A program made the position numbers and the translations under genes. From Hydrogenovibrio sp. UBA650 (GTDB taxonomy: Bacteria > Pseudomonadota > Gammaproteobacteria > Thiomicrospirales > Thiomicrospiraceae): DNA of 9,590 bases. Each line of letters opens with the position of its first letter. Position 1 is the stretch's first letter. The notes beneath the pieces are model-generated. The model searched no databases and was not told where the DNA came from. It worked only from the letters and a program-made list of their open reading frames with translations. The DNA lies in the NCBI GenBank assembly GCA_002299245.1, contig DBOI01000042.1, positions 1 to 9,590 on the forward strand, written 5' to 3'. Shown here in pieces: positions 1-6,803 of this stretch.

Positions 1-2
1 AA

Positions 3-39
3 ATGGCCAAATATTTCATTTGGTTGCCATATATTTTTT
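3..39 (+). terminator. Possible rho-independent terminator of a plus-strand gene lying left of the window
   Basis: An imperfect inverted repeat is visible: ATGG (3-6) plus CCAAAT (7-12) pair with ATTTGG (18-23) plus CCAT (27-30), leaving a 5-nt loop and a 3-nt bulge. On the plus strand it is followed by a T-rich stretch with six consecutive T (34-39). That polarity suits a plus-strand gene beyond the left edge that converges on acpS. The stem is AT-rich and bulged and the gene it would serve is not visible, so this is tentative. Confidence 0.35.
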
Positions 40-327
40 ATACATGTGTGTCTTTGGCGTTAAGTCCGACAGGCTCCTAGCTAAGATATTGGTGAATAAT
101 CTCTGCGATTTTTTTTGGATTGACGCGATAGTATCTTGCCGATCAATTTCATTCTGTAATAATCTGCTGAAGTTGACCCGTTTGTATCATCTCAATTAAA
201 CAGGCCTGGAATGGTTTCAAACAGCTTATGAATTGCTAACCATTATTATTATTTGGTGATGAAGCAGGTAGCTGGCTAATAATATGCTCAGGTAACAAGA
301 TTGATAATCTGAGGTTGATTCATTAAA
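40..327 (-). other. Gene-free region with a possible decayed insertion-sequence end
   Basis: No intact gene is seen downstream of acpS. On the minus strand, about 182-84 reads like the broken C-terminal end of a protein spread over different frames: one frame gives a short stretch ending QLQQIITE-stop (about 240-150) and another gives RYYRVNPKKIAEIIHQYLS-stop (about 141-82). The second stop lies directly before GGAGCCTGTCGGACTTA (about 61-78 on the plus strand, in reverse), which looks like the terminal inverted repeat of an insertion sequence. A transposase stop codon abutting a terminal repeat is common in such elements. I cannot name the family and see neither the other end nor a target duplication. 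The rest, 183-327, is AT-rich with only weak short palindromes and no convincing terminator for acpS. Confidence 0.3.
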
Positions 328-720
328 TTAACTGAGATCCGACCTCTGTTCGGCCACCACAAAAGCGACCGTATGGTGTTTTTCATCACTGATGCTGATG
401 GCCCAGTCGGTGATACCGAGTTGATCAGATTTGGCAAGAGTACTGCCTGTCAGCACTAGGTATGGTTGACCACTCTCTTTATGGGCAACGGTCATATCTT
501 GAAAACGCACCCCCTGAGCAATACCAGTTCCTAAAGCTTTAGATACCGCCTCTTTTAAAGCCCAGCGTTTAGCGAGAAAACGTTCGGGATATAACTGATT
601 GGTAAATTCTGCCAACTCAAGCACTGAAAGTAGCCTTTTAGCAAAATTATTACCCTGCTTTGCATAGACTCTTTCAATGCGTTCAACATCAACAATGTCA
701 GTACCAACGCCAATAATCAT
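328..720 (-). CDS. acpS: Holo-[acyl-carrier-protein] synthase
   Basis: This 130-residue protein transfers the 4'-phosphopantetheine arm of coenzyme A to the serine of apo-acyl carrier protein, activating it for fatty acid synthesis in the cytoplasm. The N-terminal signature IIGVGTDIVDVERI (2-15) carries the metal-binding Asp8. The second signature, FLAKRWALKEAVSKALGTG (48-66), carries the metal-binding Glu57 and Lys61. The C-terminal SDEKHHTVAFVVAE strand is also typical, and the length is normal for the family. The ATG follows the TAG stop of pdxJ with no bases between and there is no recognisable Shine-Dalgarno, so translation is probably coupled to pdxJ. acpS is the last gene of the cluster, as in E. 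coli where pdxJ-acpS also adjoin. Confidence 0.96.
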   Translation of the reverse strand: MIIGVGTDIVDVERIERVYAKQGNNFAKRLLSVLELAEFTNQLYPERFLAKRWALKEAVSKALGTGIAQGVRFQDMTVAHKESGQPYLVLTGSTLAKSDQLGITDWAISISDEKHHTVAFVVAEQRSDLS

Positions 721-1479
721 CTAGCAACAACTGTCTGTTAAATATGTTTGTTGACGGGCTTCGATCATTAAACGCTTCATCTCACGGACTGCATCTGGCA
801 AACCTGAATAAACTGCTTGAGCAATAATTGCGTGACCAATATTGAGTTCTTCAATTTCTTTAATTGCCGCAATTGGTTGTACATTATGATAGTGCAAACC
901 ATGTCCGGCATTGACAACAAGCCCAATACTATAAGCATATTCAGCGGCTTGACTGATGCGCAATAACTCTGTCGCAACCTCATCCGGGTGCTCTAATTCA
1001 GCATAGGTTCCAGTATGCAGTTCAATAACAGGGGCGCCAACCTCTTTGGCAGCATCGATTTGCTCTTTATCAGGATCAATAAACAGTGAAACTCTACAAT
1101 CTGCTTCAGCTAATCGCCCACAAACCTCTGATAGCCATGGTTTTTGTCCAGCTACATCAAGTCCACCCTCTGTGGTCAATTCTTCACGTTTTTCCGGGAC
1201 TAAACAAACATCTTCCGGTTTTTGCTCGCAAGCAATAGCAACCATCTCTTCTGTGGCTGCCATTTCCAGATTAACCTTGGTCTGGCGCATCGCGGAAATT
1301 CGCACGACATCGTCATCTTGAATATGGCGGCGGTCTTCGCGAAGGTGCAGTGTAATACTGTCAGCCCCAGCCATCTCAGCATCGAGGGCTGCTTTTATAG
1401 GATCCGGGTAGCGAGTCCCTCTAGCCTGTCTTAAAGTAGCGACGTGGTCGATATTCAAACCTAAATAAATCGGGTTCAT
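721..1479 (-). CDS. pdxJ: Pyridoxine 5'-phosphate synthase
   Basis: PdxJ condenses 3-amino-2-oxopropyl phosphate (1-amino-acetone 3-phosphate) with 1-deoxy-D-xylulose 5-phosphate to give pyridoxine 5'-phosphate, the ring-closing step of DXP-dependent vitamin B6 synthesis. The 252-residue protein is a TIM barrel with the family's landmarks: GLNIDHVATLRQARGT (7-22), HLREDRRHI (45-53) with His45, LEMA (71-74) with Glu72, LVPEKR (93-98), TTEGGLDV (102-109) and VNAGHGLHYHNV (189-200) with His193. His45, Glu72 and His193 align with the E. coli catalytic residues. The start used is the ATG at 1477-1479, because homologues begin at this point and an AAGGA sits 6 nt upstream; an in-frame ATG 22 codons further out would add a non-conserved AT-rich leader. 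The protein ends in an unusual Cys-Cys. A 96-bp gap from recO leaves room for an internal promoter, but none is clear. Confidence 0.96.
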   Translation of the reverse strand: MNPIYLGLNIDHVATLRQARGTRYPDPIKAALDAEMAGADSITLHLREDRRHIQDDDVVRISAMRQTKVNLEMAATEEMVAIACEQKPEDVCLVPEKREELTTEGGLDVAGQKPWLSEVCGRLAEADCRVSLFIDPDKEQIDAAKEVGAPVIELHTGTYAELEHPDEVATELLRISQAAEYAYSIGLVVNAGHGLHYHNVQPIAAIKEIEELNIGHAIIAQAVYSGLPDAVREMKRLMIEARQQTYLTDSCC

Positions 1480-1485
1480 TGTTTT

Positions 1486-1490
1486 TCCTT
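1486..1490 (-). promoter_or_regulatory. Shine-Dalgarno that fixes the pdxJ start
   Basis: The minus strand reads AAAAGGAAAAACAATG. The AAGGA core is 6 nt from the ATG at 1477-1479, which supports that start over the upstream in-frame ATG at 1543-1545. Confidence 0.75.
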
Positions 1491-1575
1491 TTAAAAATTC
1501 AGCAGTTATCAGTTTTGCTTTATTATCTATTAAAAATGAGAGCAAATTCTCAACTTACAAAATACCAGATTGAGA

Positions 1576-2295
1576 CTATTGAAACAGTTCTCTACTTTTA
1601 ATCGGTTTATTGCCCAAATATTCTGCTAGTAAAACTCTAAACAGGCGTTTTAATGATACAAGGCATTCTTCTCTATATTCAGCATCAGCCATTGACAGGA
1701 GGCACCGGCCTTTTATTTCTACCCCGCTCTTGGCTTTGTCAAGACTGGCCAGAATAGCGCCATAATTAGGGTAGTAAAAGTAATCTAAATCGGCCAAGAT
1801 CTTTTGCTGATTAACATCCAATTCGCACAGCAGAGGGTGGCCCATCTCCGCCAACAAGCTGGCTTCAAACTGTCTTAAAATCCAGGCCTGTTGATTCCGT
1901 TGCTGAGCGGCAAGTAACTCATATAGCGACTGCTGGTAGACTTCGAATAAATTATCAGTTGCCAAGTTTGGATAGAGTAACCGATACATCAACTCATTGA
2001 GATATATTCCACAAACATTAGAATCTCCTTGCAGTGGAAAGCGAACCGGCAGGCTTTCAAATTGGCGAATACTAATTAAATCGGAACTCGAATTCGGTTT
2101 TTCTCGCCAACTTAAATTCAATTTCTGAAATGGTTGAACGCTGGCTGCTTTTTGAAAAGCGGCTTTGCCAGAGCCTCTAACCCCTCTAACAACACCTTTA
2201 ATCTTGCCATGCCCTGGAGTAAAACAAGTCACCAACGCACTGGTCTCACGGTAGGGAGAAGAATGGATCACATAAGCAGGCTGTTCAATTTCCAT
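1576..2295 (-). CDS. recO: DNA repair protein RecO
   Basis: RecO is the recombination mediator of the RecFOR pathway. It anneals single strands and, with RecR, helps RecA replace SSB at gaps. The 239-residue protein has the expected layout: an N-terminal OB-fold (about 1-80) with AYVIHSSPYRETSALVTCFT and the GKIKGVVRGVRG strand pair (30-41), then a helical domain with YLNELMYRLL (98-107) and LRQFEASLLAEMGHPL (140-155), and the conserved tail KPIKSRELF (230-238). The zinc-binding cysteine cluster known from some RecO proteins is not evident, as in E. coli. The ATG lies 26 bp after the era stop with AGG about 8 nt upstream. It is part of the lepA-to-acpS run, where era-recO-pdxJ is a widely conserved order. 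Confidence 0.93.
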   Translation of the reverse strand: MEIEQPAYVIHSSPYRETSALVTCFTPGHGKIKGVVRGVRGSGKAAFQKAASVQPFQKLNLSWREKPNSSSDLISIRQFESLPVRFPLQGDSNVCGIYLNELMYRLLYPNLATDNLFEVYQQSLYELLAAQQRNQQAWILRQFEASLLAEMGHPLLCELDVNQQKILADLDYFYYPNYGAILASLDKAKSGVEIKGRCLLSMADAEYREECLVSLKRLFRVLLAEYLGNKPIKSRELFQ

Positions 2296-2321
2296 TTAGA
2301 GGCCTGTTAAATTATTTTTAA

Positions 2322-3290
2322 TTAGCTAGAGTGATTGTCGTTGTAGCCTAAGCTTGCTAAGGCGCGGGCATCATCTGACCAGTTCTCTTTGACTTTTACC
2401 CAGAGTTCAAGGTGAACTCTTGAATCGAGTAGAGCAATCAAGTCCTTACGTGCTTGAATTCCCATCTTTTTAATCAAAGCGCCTTGCTTACCAATCACAA
2501 TACGTTTTTGGCCCGCTCTCTCTACCAAAATGAGAGCATGAATCAACCAACGCTCCTCATCTTGTTCATAATCAAATGTTTCTATCTCGACGGTGGAACC
2601 ATAAGGAACTTCATCACCTAATGTTCTCATGAGTTTTTCGCGGATAATTTCTGCAGCCAAAAAACGAGTCGAACGATCAGTCACATAGTCTTCAGGAAAG
2701 ATAGGTGCTTGCTCATTAAATCGATTTAGAACTTCTTCCTCAATGGTATCCAAGCCAATTTTTTTAAATGCCGAAACCGGAATCAGAGAGTCCATTTTGA
2801 CCTCTTCCGCAAGTTGCTGGATAAAAGGCATTAACTCCTCTTTGTCCTTAAACTTATCTACCTTATTCACCAACACAATAATCGGCACATTCACATGCTG
2901 TAACTTCTTGGCAACCGCCTGATCTTCTTTACTCCAACGTCCAGCTTCAACCACAAATAGAATGACATCAACATCATCAAATGCACTTTGCGCTGCGCGA
3001 TTCATATAGGTGTTAATTGATTTCTGCCCGCCGAGATGCATACCGGGGGTATCAATGTAAACGATCTGGTGTGTATCAGTGGTATGGATTCCATGAATAC
3101 GGTGACGAGTGGTCTGAGGTTTGTGTGAGGTGATACTTAGTTTTTGTCCAAGTAACTCATTCATAATGGTCGACTTACCGACATTAGGGCGACCAATAAC
3201 CGCAGCAAAACCAGATTTATATCCATGAAGTTCTGGTTGAGCTTCGGTTTTAGCTAAGATTTCATCTAAGGAGAGTTCTTTGTCTGTCAT
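2322..3290 (-). CDS. era: GTPase Era
   Basis: Era is an essential GTPase that binds the 3' end of 16S rRNA and assists 30S subunit maturation at the membrane/cytoplasm interface. The 322-residue protein shows the GTPase motifs in order: G1 GRPNVGKS (33-40), a switch region with TTRHRIHGI (60-68), G3 DTPG (80-83), G4 NKVD (142-145) and G5 VSA (172-174). The C-terminal KH RNA-binding domain spans about 205-300 and contains the loop VIGKQGALIKKMG (265-277). Compared with E. coli Era it has about 20 extra N-terminal residues before the G-domain, rich in acidic residues. Its Shine-Dalgarno is weak (GAAGAA), and 61 bp separate it from rnc. The rnc-era pairing is classic and links rRNA cleavage with subunit assembly. 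Confidence 0.97.
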   Translation of the reverse strand: MTDKELSLDEILAKTEAQPELHGYKSGFAAVIGRPNVGKSTIMNELLGQKLSITSHKPQTTRHRIHGIHTTDTHQIVYIDTPGMHLGGQKSINTYMNRAAQSAFDDVDVILFVVEAGRWSKEDQAVAKKLQHVNVPIIVLVNKVDKFKDKEELMPFIQQLAEEVKMDSLIPVSAFKKIGLDTIEEEVLNRFNEQAPIFPEDYVTDRSTRFLAAEIIREKLMRTLGDEVPYGSTVEIETFDYEQDEERWLIHALILVERAGQKRIVIGKQGALIKKMGIQARKDLIALLDSRVHLELWVKVKENWSDDARALASLGYNDNHSS

Positions 3291-3302
3291 ATAATTCTTC
3301 GT

Positions 3303-3340
3303 CTGTTTTAACAGCTTTAAAGTTATTATTTTTAAGCTGT
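3303..3340 (-). other. Overlapping small hairpins between rnc and era
   Basis: In the rnc-era gap the arms ACAGCTT (3311-3317) and AAGCTGT (3334-3340) are exact reverse complements. With one mismatch and three further A-T pairs they close an 8-nt loop in the minus-strand mRNA. A second short palindrome, CTGTTTTAACAG (3303-3314), shares the CTGT arm, so the two cannot form together. No U-run follows, so this is not a rho-independent terminator. A processing or translation-control element upstream of era is possible but unproven. Confidence 0.35.
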
Positions 3341-3351
3341 CTAAAGTTGAC

Positions 3352-4062
3352 CTATAACTGCCCTAGCGCCTCTAAAGCTGTTTCTGCGGCTTTCTGTTCT
3401 GCTTTTCTGCGACTGGAAGCAACGGCTTCAAATTTTGAGTTTAATTTAGCAACAAAACACGAGACCGTAAATTCTTGGGCATGAGCAGCGCCATTGACGC
3501 TGATAATTGTATACTCGGGCAAATCGGCGTTTTGTGATTGTAGATACTCTTGCAAACGAGTTTTAGGGTCCTTTCCGACCTTTTTAGGGTCCAGGTCTTG
3601 GAGGCGTTGCTTGTAAAAACGGTTAACTAACTCTCTGCAGGCTTCGAGGCCACCATCCTCATAGACAGAAGCGATAATTGCCTCTACTGCATCGGCAATA
3701 ATAGAATCACGCCGGTAACCGCCACTTTTGAGCTCTCCCGGACCCAGTACAAGATAGTTGCTTAACTCATATTCTCTGCCAATCACCGCAAGTGTGTCGC
3801 CCTTTACTAAATGAGCTCGAATTCTACTCATATCACCTTCTGGCAGTTTTTTGAATTGGTGAAATAAAGCATCGGCAATCATAAAATTAACCAGACTGTC
3901 CCCTAAAAATTCCAGGCGTTCATTGTTGGTTGCCCCCATACTGCGGTGAGTTAAAGCATGCTGGAGATAGGAAATATCAGAGTATTCATAGCCAAGCTTA
4001 ACAGCCAGTTTTTCAAGCTTAGCGACTCGTTCAGAAGTGAGTTTGGCAACAGGCTTTGCCAT
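3352..4062 (-). CDS. rnc: Ribonuclease III
   Basis: RNase III cleaves double-stranded RNA, releasing 16S and 23S precursors from the primary rRNA transcript and processing some mRNAs. The 236-residue protein has the signature NERLEFLGDS (47-56) with acidic residues Glu48, Glu51 and Asp55, and a second catalytic pair, Asp124 and Glu127, in IIADAVEAII. These match the E. coli magnesium-binding residues. The C-terminal double-stranded RNA-binding domain runs from about DPKTRLQEYLQ (165-175) to KAEQKAAETALEAL (220-233). The length is typical, with a roughly 10-residue N-terminal extension over E. coli. Its ATG overlaps the lepB TAA stop by one base (TAATG), which implies coupled translation. This suggests RNase III output tracks lepB translation. 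Confidence 0.97.
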   Translation of the reverse strand: MAKPVAKLTSERVAKLEKLAVKLGYEYSDISYLQHALTHRSMGATNNERLEFLGDSLVNFMIADALFHQFKKLPEGDMSRIRAHLVKGDTLAVIGREYELSNYLVLGPGELKSGGYRRDSIIADAVEAIIASVYEDGGLEACRELVNRFYKQRLQDLDPKKVGKDPKTRLQEYLQSQNADLPEYTIISVNGAAHAQEFTVSCFVAKLNSKFEAVASSRRKAEQKAAETALEALGQL

Positions 4063-4832
4063 TATTGAATTCCTTCACCAATTCGATTGAAGTGAACGCC
4101 GTTATCCCAATTCATCCAGACTCCAAAAGCCCTACCCTTCAGGTTTTTTTCAGGAACAAATCCCCAAAAACGGCTATCATTACTATGATCTCGGTTATCA
4201 CCCACCATAAAGTAATGGCCTTCTGGAACGACAACAGATTTCATATCATGAGCTTTTTTATCGGTATCGTGCAAAATTTCGTGGAAATGGCCACCGGCAA
4301 ATGACTCTTTAATCATCGAAGTTCCATTAAAAACCGAACTCGCTTCTATACCGCGATACTTACCGATATAAGTATGTTTAACCGCTTTATCATTGATAAA
4401 AAGTGTACGGCCAATATAAGAAATTCGATCTCCAGGCAAACCCACTACTCTTTTTATGTAGTCAACATCTGGGTCAAGCGGAAATTTAAAAACCACAACA
4501 TCACCACGCTCAGGAGAGCCGGTATCAAAAATTTTGGTCTGAGTCACTGGTAGTTTGACGCCATAGGCAAACTTATTTACAGCAATAAAGTCACCGATTT
4601 GCAAAGTTGGGTACATTGACCCTGAAGGAATTCGAAACGGTTCAATGATAAAAGAACGCAGAATAAGAACCACTAAAAACACTGGAAACAGCGAACGAGA
4701 GTATTCAATAATGATTGGTTCATCATCCGGCATTCTTGCTGACTCGCGCTTAGGGCGCCAGACAACTCTATCTACATAGGTGATCACGCCTGTGATCGCG
4801 GTAACAATCACCAAAATTAGTTCAAAGCTCAT
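4062..4832 (-). CDS. lepB: Signal peptidase I (leader peptidase)
   Basis: LepB removes signal peptides from proteins exported through the Sec and Tat routes; its active site faces the periplasm. The 256-residue protein has two N-terminal hydrophobic segments (about 3-20 and 47-63) separated by a charged cytoplasmic loop. The catalytic serine is Ser72 in IPSGSMYPTL (68-77), and the general-base lysine is Lys127 in DYIKRVVGLPGD (124-135). The box E region GDNRDHSNDSRFWGFV (211-226) is intact. It is shorter than the 324-residue E. coli enzyme, largely in the loop regions, but all catalytic boxes are present. The ATG lies 2 nt after the lepA stop, with a strong AGGAGAG inside the lepA end (4841-4847). 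The substrates encoded nearby include the signal-peptide-bearing MucD. Confidence 0.97.
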   Translation of the reverse strand: MSFELILVIVTAITGVITYVDRVVWRPKRESARMPDDEPIIIEYSRSLFPVFLVVLILRSFIIEPFRIPSGSMYPTLQIGDFIAVNKFAYGVKLPVTQTKIFDTGSPERGDVVVFKFPLDPDVDYIKRVVGLPGDRISYIGRTLFINDKAVKHTYIGKYRGIEASSVFNGTSMIKESFAGGHFHEILHDTDKKAHDMKSVVVPEGHYFMVGDNRDHSNDSRFWGFVPEKNLKGRAFGVWMNWDNGVHFNRIGEGIQ

Positions 4833-4834
4833 GC

Positions 4835-6640
4835 TTAAGACTCTCCTGTGTCTAGTATTGCTAAGAAGGCTTCTTGCGGTAATTCTACACTACCAATTGA
4901 TTTCATTCGTTTTTTACCTTCTTTTTGTTTCTGCAATAGCTTTTTCTTTCTCGAAACATCACCACCATAACACTTGGCGGTTACGTTTTTACGCAGAGCT
5001 TTAACGTTGCTACGGCCAATAATTTTGCCACCAATTGCGGCCTGAATAGCCACATCGAACATTTGACGAGGAATCACTTCACGCAGTTTTTCAATAATGA
5101 CCTTACCGCGTTGAACCGAGAAACTGCGGTGAACAATAACTGCAAGAGCATCGACTTTTTCACCGTTAACCAAGAAATCAACACGAATCAGGTCGTCAGA
5201 TTGGAAACGTTTGAACTCATAATCCATGGAGGCATAGCCACGACTACATGACTTTAAGCGGTCAAAGAAATCCAGAACAACTTCATTCATTGGCAGTTCA
5301 TAGGTAATCGAAACCTGGCCACCAGAGTACTGCATATCTTTTTGCACACCACGTTTTTCAATACAGAGCTTCATTACTGCACCGACATACTCGTTCGGCA
5401 CCAGAATATTGGCTTCAATAATCGGTTCACGGATTTCTTGAATCAGCCCCATATCAGGAAGTTCAGACGGGTTATCAATTTTGACAATGTCGCCAGCTTT
5501 AGTCAGAACTTCATAGACAACTGTCGGAGCGGTTGTGATCAGGTCAAGATTGTATTCTCGCTCCAGACGTTCCTGAATAATCTCCATATGCAACATACCA
5601 AGGAAACCACAACGGAAACCAAAACCAAGTGCCTCAGAAGTCTCAGGTTCAAAATTCAGGGCTGCATCGTTCAGGCGTAACTTCCTTAAAGCTTCTCGCA
5701 AGTCTTCGTAATTCTCTGATGAAATCGGGAAAAGACCCGCAAAAACTCGCGGTTGAGCAGGTTTAAATCCAGGTAGTGCTTCCGCATCCGGGTTATTCGC
5801 TTCGATCAGCGTATCCCCTACTGGTGCACCATCGATATCTTTGATACCGGCAATAACATAACCTACTTCACCGGCGGACAGATGCTGTTTCGAAGTACGC
5901 TTTGGAGTAAAGATACCGACATCATCAACCAAGTAGTCTTCCTTGGTAGAGACGACACGCATTTTGGTCTTCTTACCTATCTTACCGTCAATCACTCTTA
6001 CCAGAGAGACAACACCTAGATAGTTATCAAACCATGAATCAATAATTAGAGCTTTTAGAGGTGCTTCTGGGTCACCTTCCGGCGCTGGAATTTTAGCGAC
6101 AATGTCTTCCAACGTCTCTTTGATGCCAATACCCGCCTTGGCACTTGCACGAACCGCTTCTTCAGCCTCAATTCCAACAATCTCTTCAACTTCTTCAATG
6201 ACACGCTCTGGATCAGCAGCAGGAAGATCAATCTTATTGAGAACAACCAATACTTCAAGACCCTGCTCAATCGCGGTATAACAGTTTGCTACCGTCTGTG
6301 CTTCTACACCTTGAGAGGCATCAACTACCAACAGTGCACCTTCACAAGCTGCCAGTGAACGAGAAACTTCATAAGAAAAATCCACATGCCCCGGAGTATC
6401 GATAAAGTTCAGTTGGTAGGTTTCGCCGTCATCAGCTTTATATTCAAGCGTTACACTTTGAGCCTTAATAGTAATGCCACGCTCACGTTCAATGTCCATT
6501 GAATCGAGAACCTGTGCTTCCATCTCACGGTCAGTCAGGCCACCACACAAATGTATAAAACGATCCGACATGGTCGATTTACCATGATCAATGTGGGCAA
6601 TAATCGAAAAATTTCGAATATTTTTTAAACTGTCTGACAT
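4835..6640 (-). CDS. lepA: Elongation factor 4 (LepA), ribosome-associated GTPase
   Basis: LepA/EF4 is an EF-G-like GTPase that binds ribosomes; it has been linked to back-translocation of stalled ribosomes and to initiation and 30S biogenesis. The 601-residue protein has G1 AHIDHGKST (15-23), the switch I motif RGITIKA (54-60), G3 DTPGH (81-85) and G4 NKID (135-138). Domain II, the EF-G-like domains III and V and the LepA-specific C-terminal domain follow, ending in the conserved KKRMKSIGSVELPQEAFLAIL-type tail. Full length for the family. The ATG has GGAG 5 nt upstream (6646-6649). That ribosome site directly abuts the U-tract of a terminator, so the gene's expression may depend on read-through or on a promoter in 6677-6803. 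It is the first gene of the lepA-lepB-rnc-era-recO-pdxJ-acpS run. Confidence 0.98.
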   Translation of the reverse strand: MSDSLKNIRNFSIIAHIDHGKSTMSDRFIHLCGGLTDREMEAQVLDSMDIERERGITIKAQSVTLEYKADDGETYQLNFIDTPGHVDFSYEVSRSLAACEGALLVVDASQGVEAQTVANCYTAIEQGLEVLVVLNKIDLPAADPERVIEEVEEIVGIEAEEAVRASAKAGIGIKETLEDIVAKIPAPEGDPEAPLKALIIDSWFDNYLGVVSLVRVIDGKIGKKTKMRVVSTKEDYLVDDVGIFTPKRTSKQHLSAGEVGYVIAGIKDIDGAPVGDTLIEANNPDAEALPGFKPAQPRVFAGLFPISSENYEDLREALRKLRLNDAALNFEPETSEALGFGFRCGFLGMLHMEIIQERLEREYNLDLITTAPTVVYEVLTKAGDIVKIDNPSELPDMGLIQEIREPIIEANILVPNEYVGAVMKLCIEKRGVQKDMQYSGGQVSITYELPMNEVVLDFFDRLKSCSRGYASMDYEFKRFQSDDLIRVDFLVNGEKVDALAVIVHRSFSVQRGKVIIEKLREVIPRQMFDVAIQAAIGGKIIGRSNVKALRKNVTAKCYGGDVSRKKKLLQKQKEGKKRMKSIGSVELPQEAFLAILDTGES

Positions 6641-6649
6641 CTAAACTCC

Positions 6650-6676
6650 AAAAAATAAAAAAGGGGCAAAGCCCCC
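6650..6676 (-). terminator. Rho-independent terminator after mucD, inside the lepA leader
   Basis: On the minus strand a GC-only stem of five pairs (GGGGC/GCCCC, 6663-6667 with 6671-6675) closes a 3-nt loop and is followed by TTTTTTATTTTTT (6662-6650). This is a textbook intrinsic terminator for the rseC-mucD transcript. Its U-tract ends at the first base before the lepA Shine-Dalgarno GGAG (6646-6649). It is oriented for the minus strand only; the plus-strand side lacks a T-run after the stem. Confidence 0.88.
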
Positions 6677-6685
6677 TATTTGTGA

Positions 6686-6703
6686 ATTTTGTATTTACAA
6701 AAT
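6686..6703. repeat. AT-rich 18-bp perfect palindrome upstream of lepA
   Basis: Two 8-bp arms, ATTTTGTA and TACAAAAT, flank a 2-bp centre. The site lies between the mucD terminator and the probable lepA promoter region. Its symmetry and length suit a dimeric regulator's operator, but I do not recognise a known consensus. In AT-rich DNA such a palindrome might also arise by chance. Confidence 0.4.
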
Positions 6704-6747
6704 CAAAATAAAACTGGTTACAAAAACATGCGCGGTATTTTACGTTA

Positions 6748-6776
6748 TTTTTAATGCTTTCGCATTGTTAAATCAA
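6748..6776 (-). promoter_or_regulatory. Candidate sigma-70 promoter for lepA
   Basis: On the minus strand TTGATT (6776-6771) and TAAAAA (6753-6748) are separated by exactly 17 bp, each matching four of six consensus bases. The spacer contains a small AATGC-GAAA-GCATT hairpin sequence (6753-6766). Transcription from here would give a leader of about 100 nt that includes the 6686-6703 palindrome and the terminator. A second TTGATT (6706-6701) has only a poor -10. Based on consensus matching alone. Confidence 0.3.
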
Positions 6777-6803
6777 ACTCTTAGCGCACAACAATTTAAC
6801 CAT

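Noticed and set aside
1046..1434. Two plus-strand open frames opposite pdxJ
   Set aside because: They are antisense to a clearly conserved enzyme, have no recognisable domain and no ribosome site; shadow frames.
721..1545. Longer pdxJ with a 22-residue N-terminal leader
   Set aside because: The leader is not conserved and AT-rich, while AAGGA is well placed for the ATG at 1477-1479.
1537..1550. GAGA/TCTC hairpin between recO and pdxJ as a terminator
   Set aside because: Only four pairs and a short T stretch; too weak to call.
4056..5004. Plus-strand open frames opposite lepB and the end of lepA
   Set aside because: Antisense to conserved genes; the hydrophobic stretches are complements of lepB and lepA codons, not evidence of membrane proteins.
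5342..5680. 112-codon plus-strand open frame opposite lepA
   Set aside because: It lies wholly inside conserved lepA, shows no known motif and has no ribosome site; a shadow of the codon use of lepA.
6753..6766. AATGC-GAAA-GCATT hairpin as a terminator of mucD
   Set aside because: Only five AT-rich pairs with no U-run after it; the strong terminator at 6650-6676 serves this purpose.
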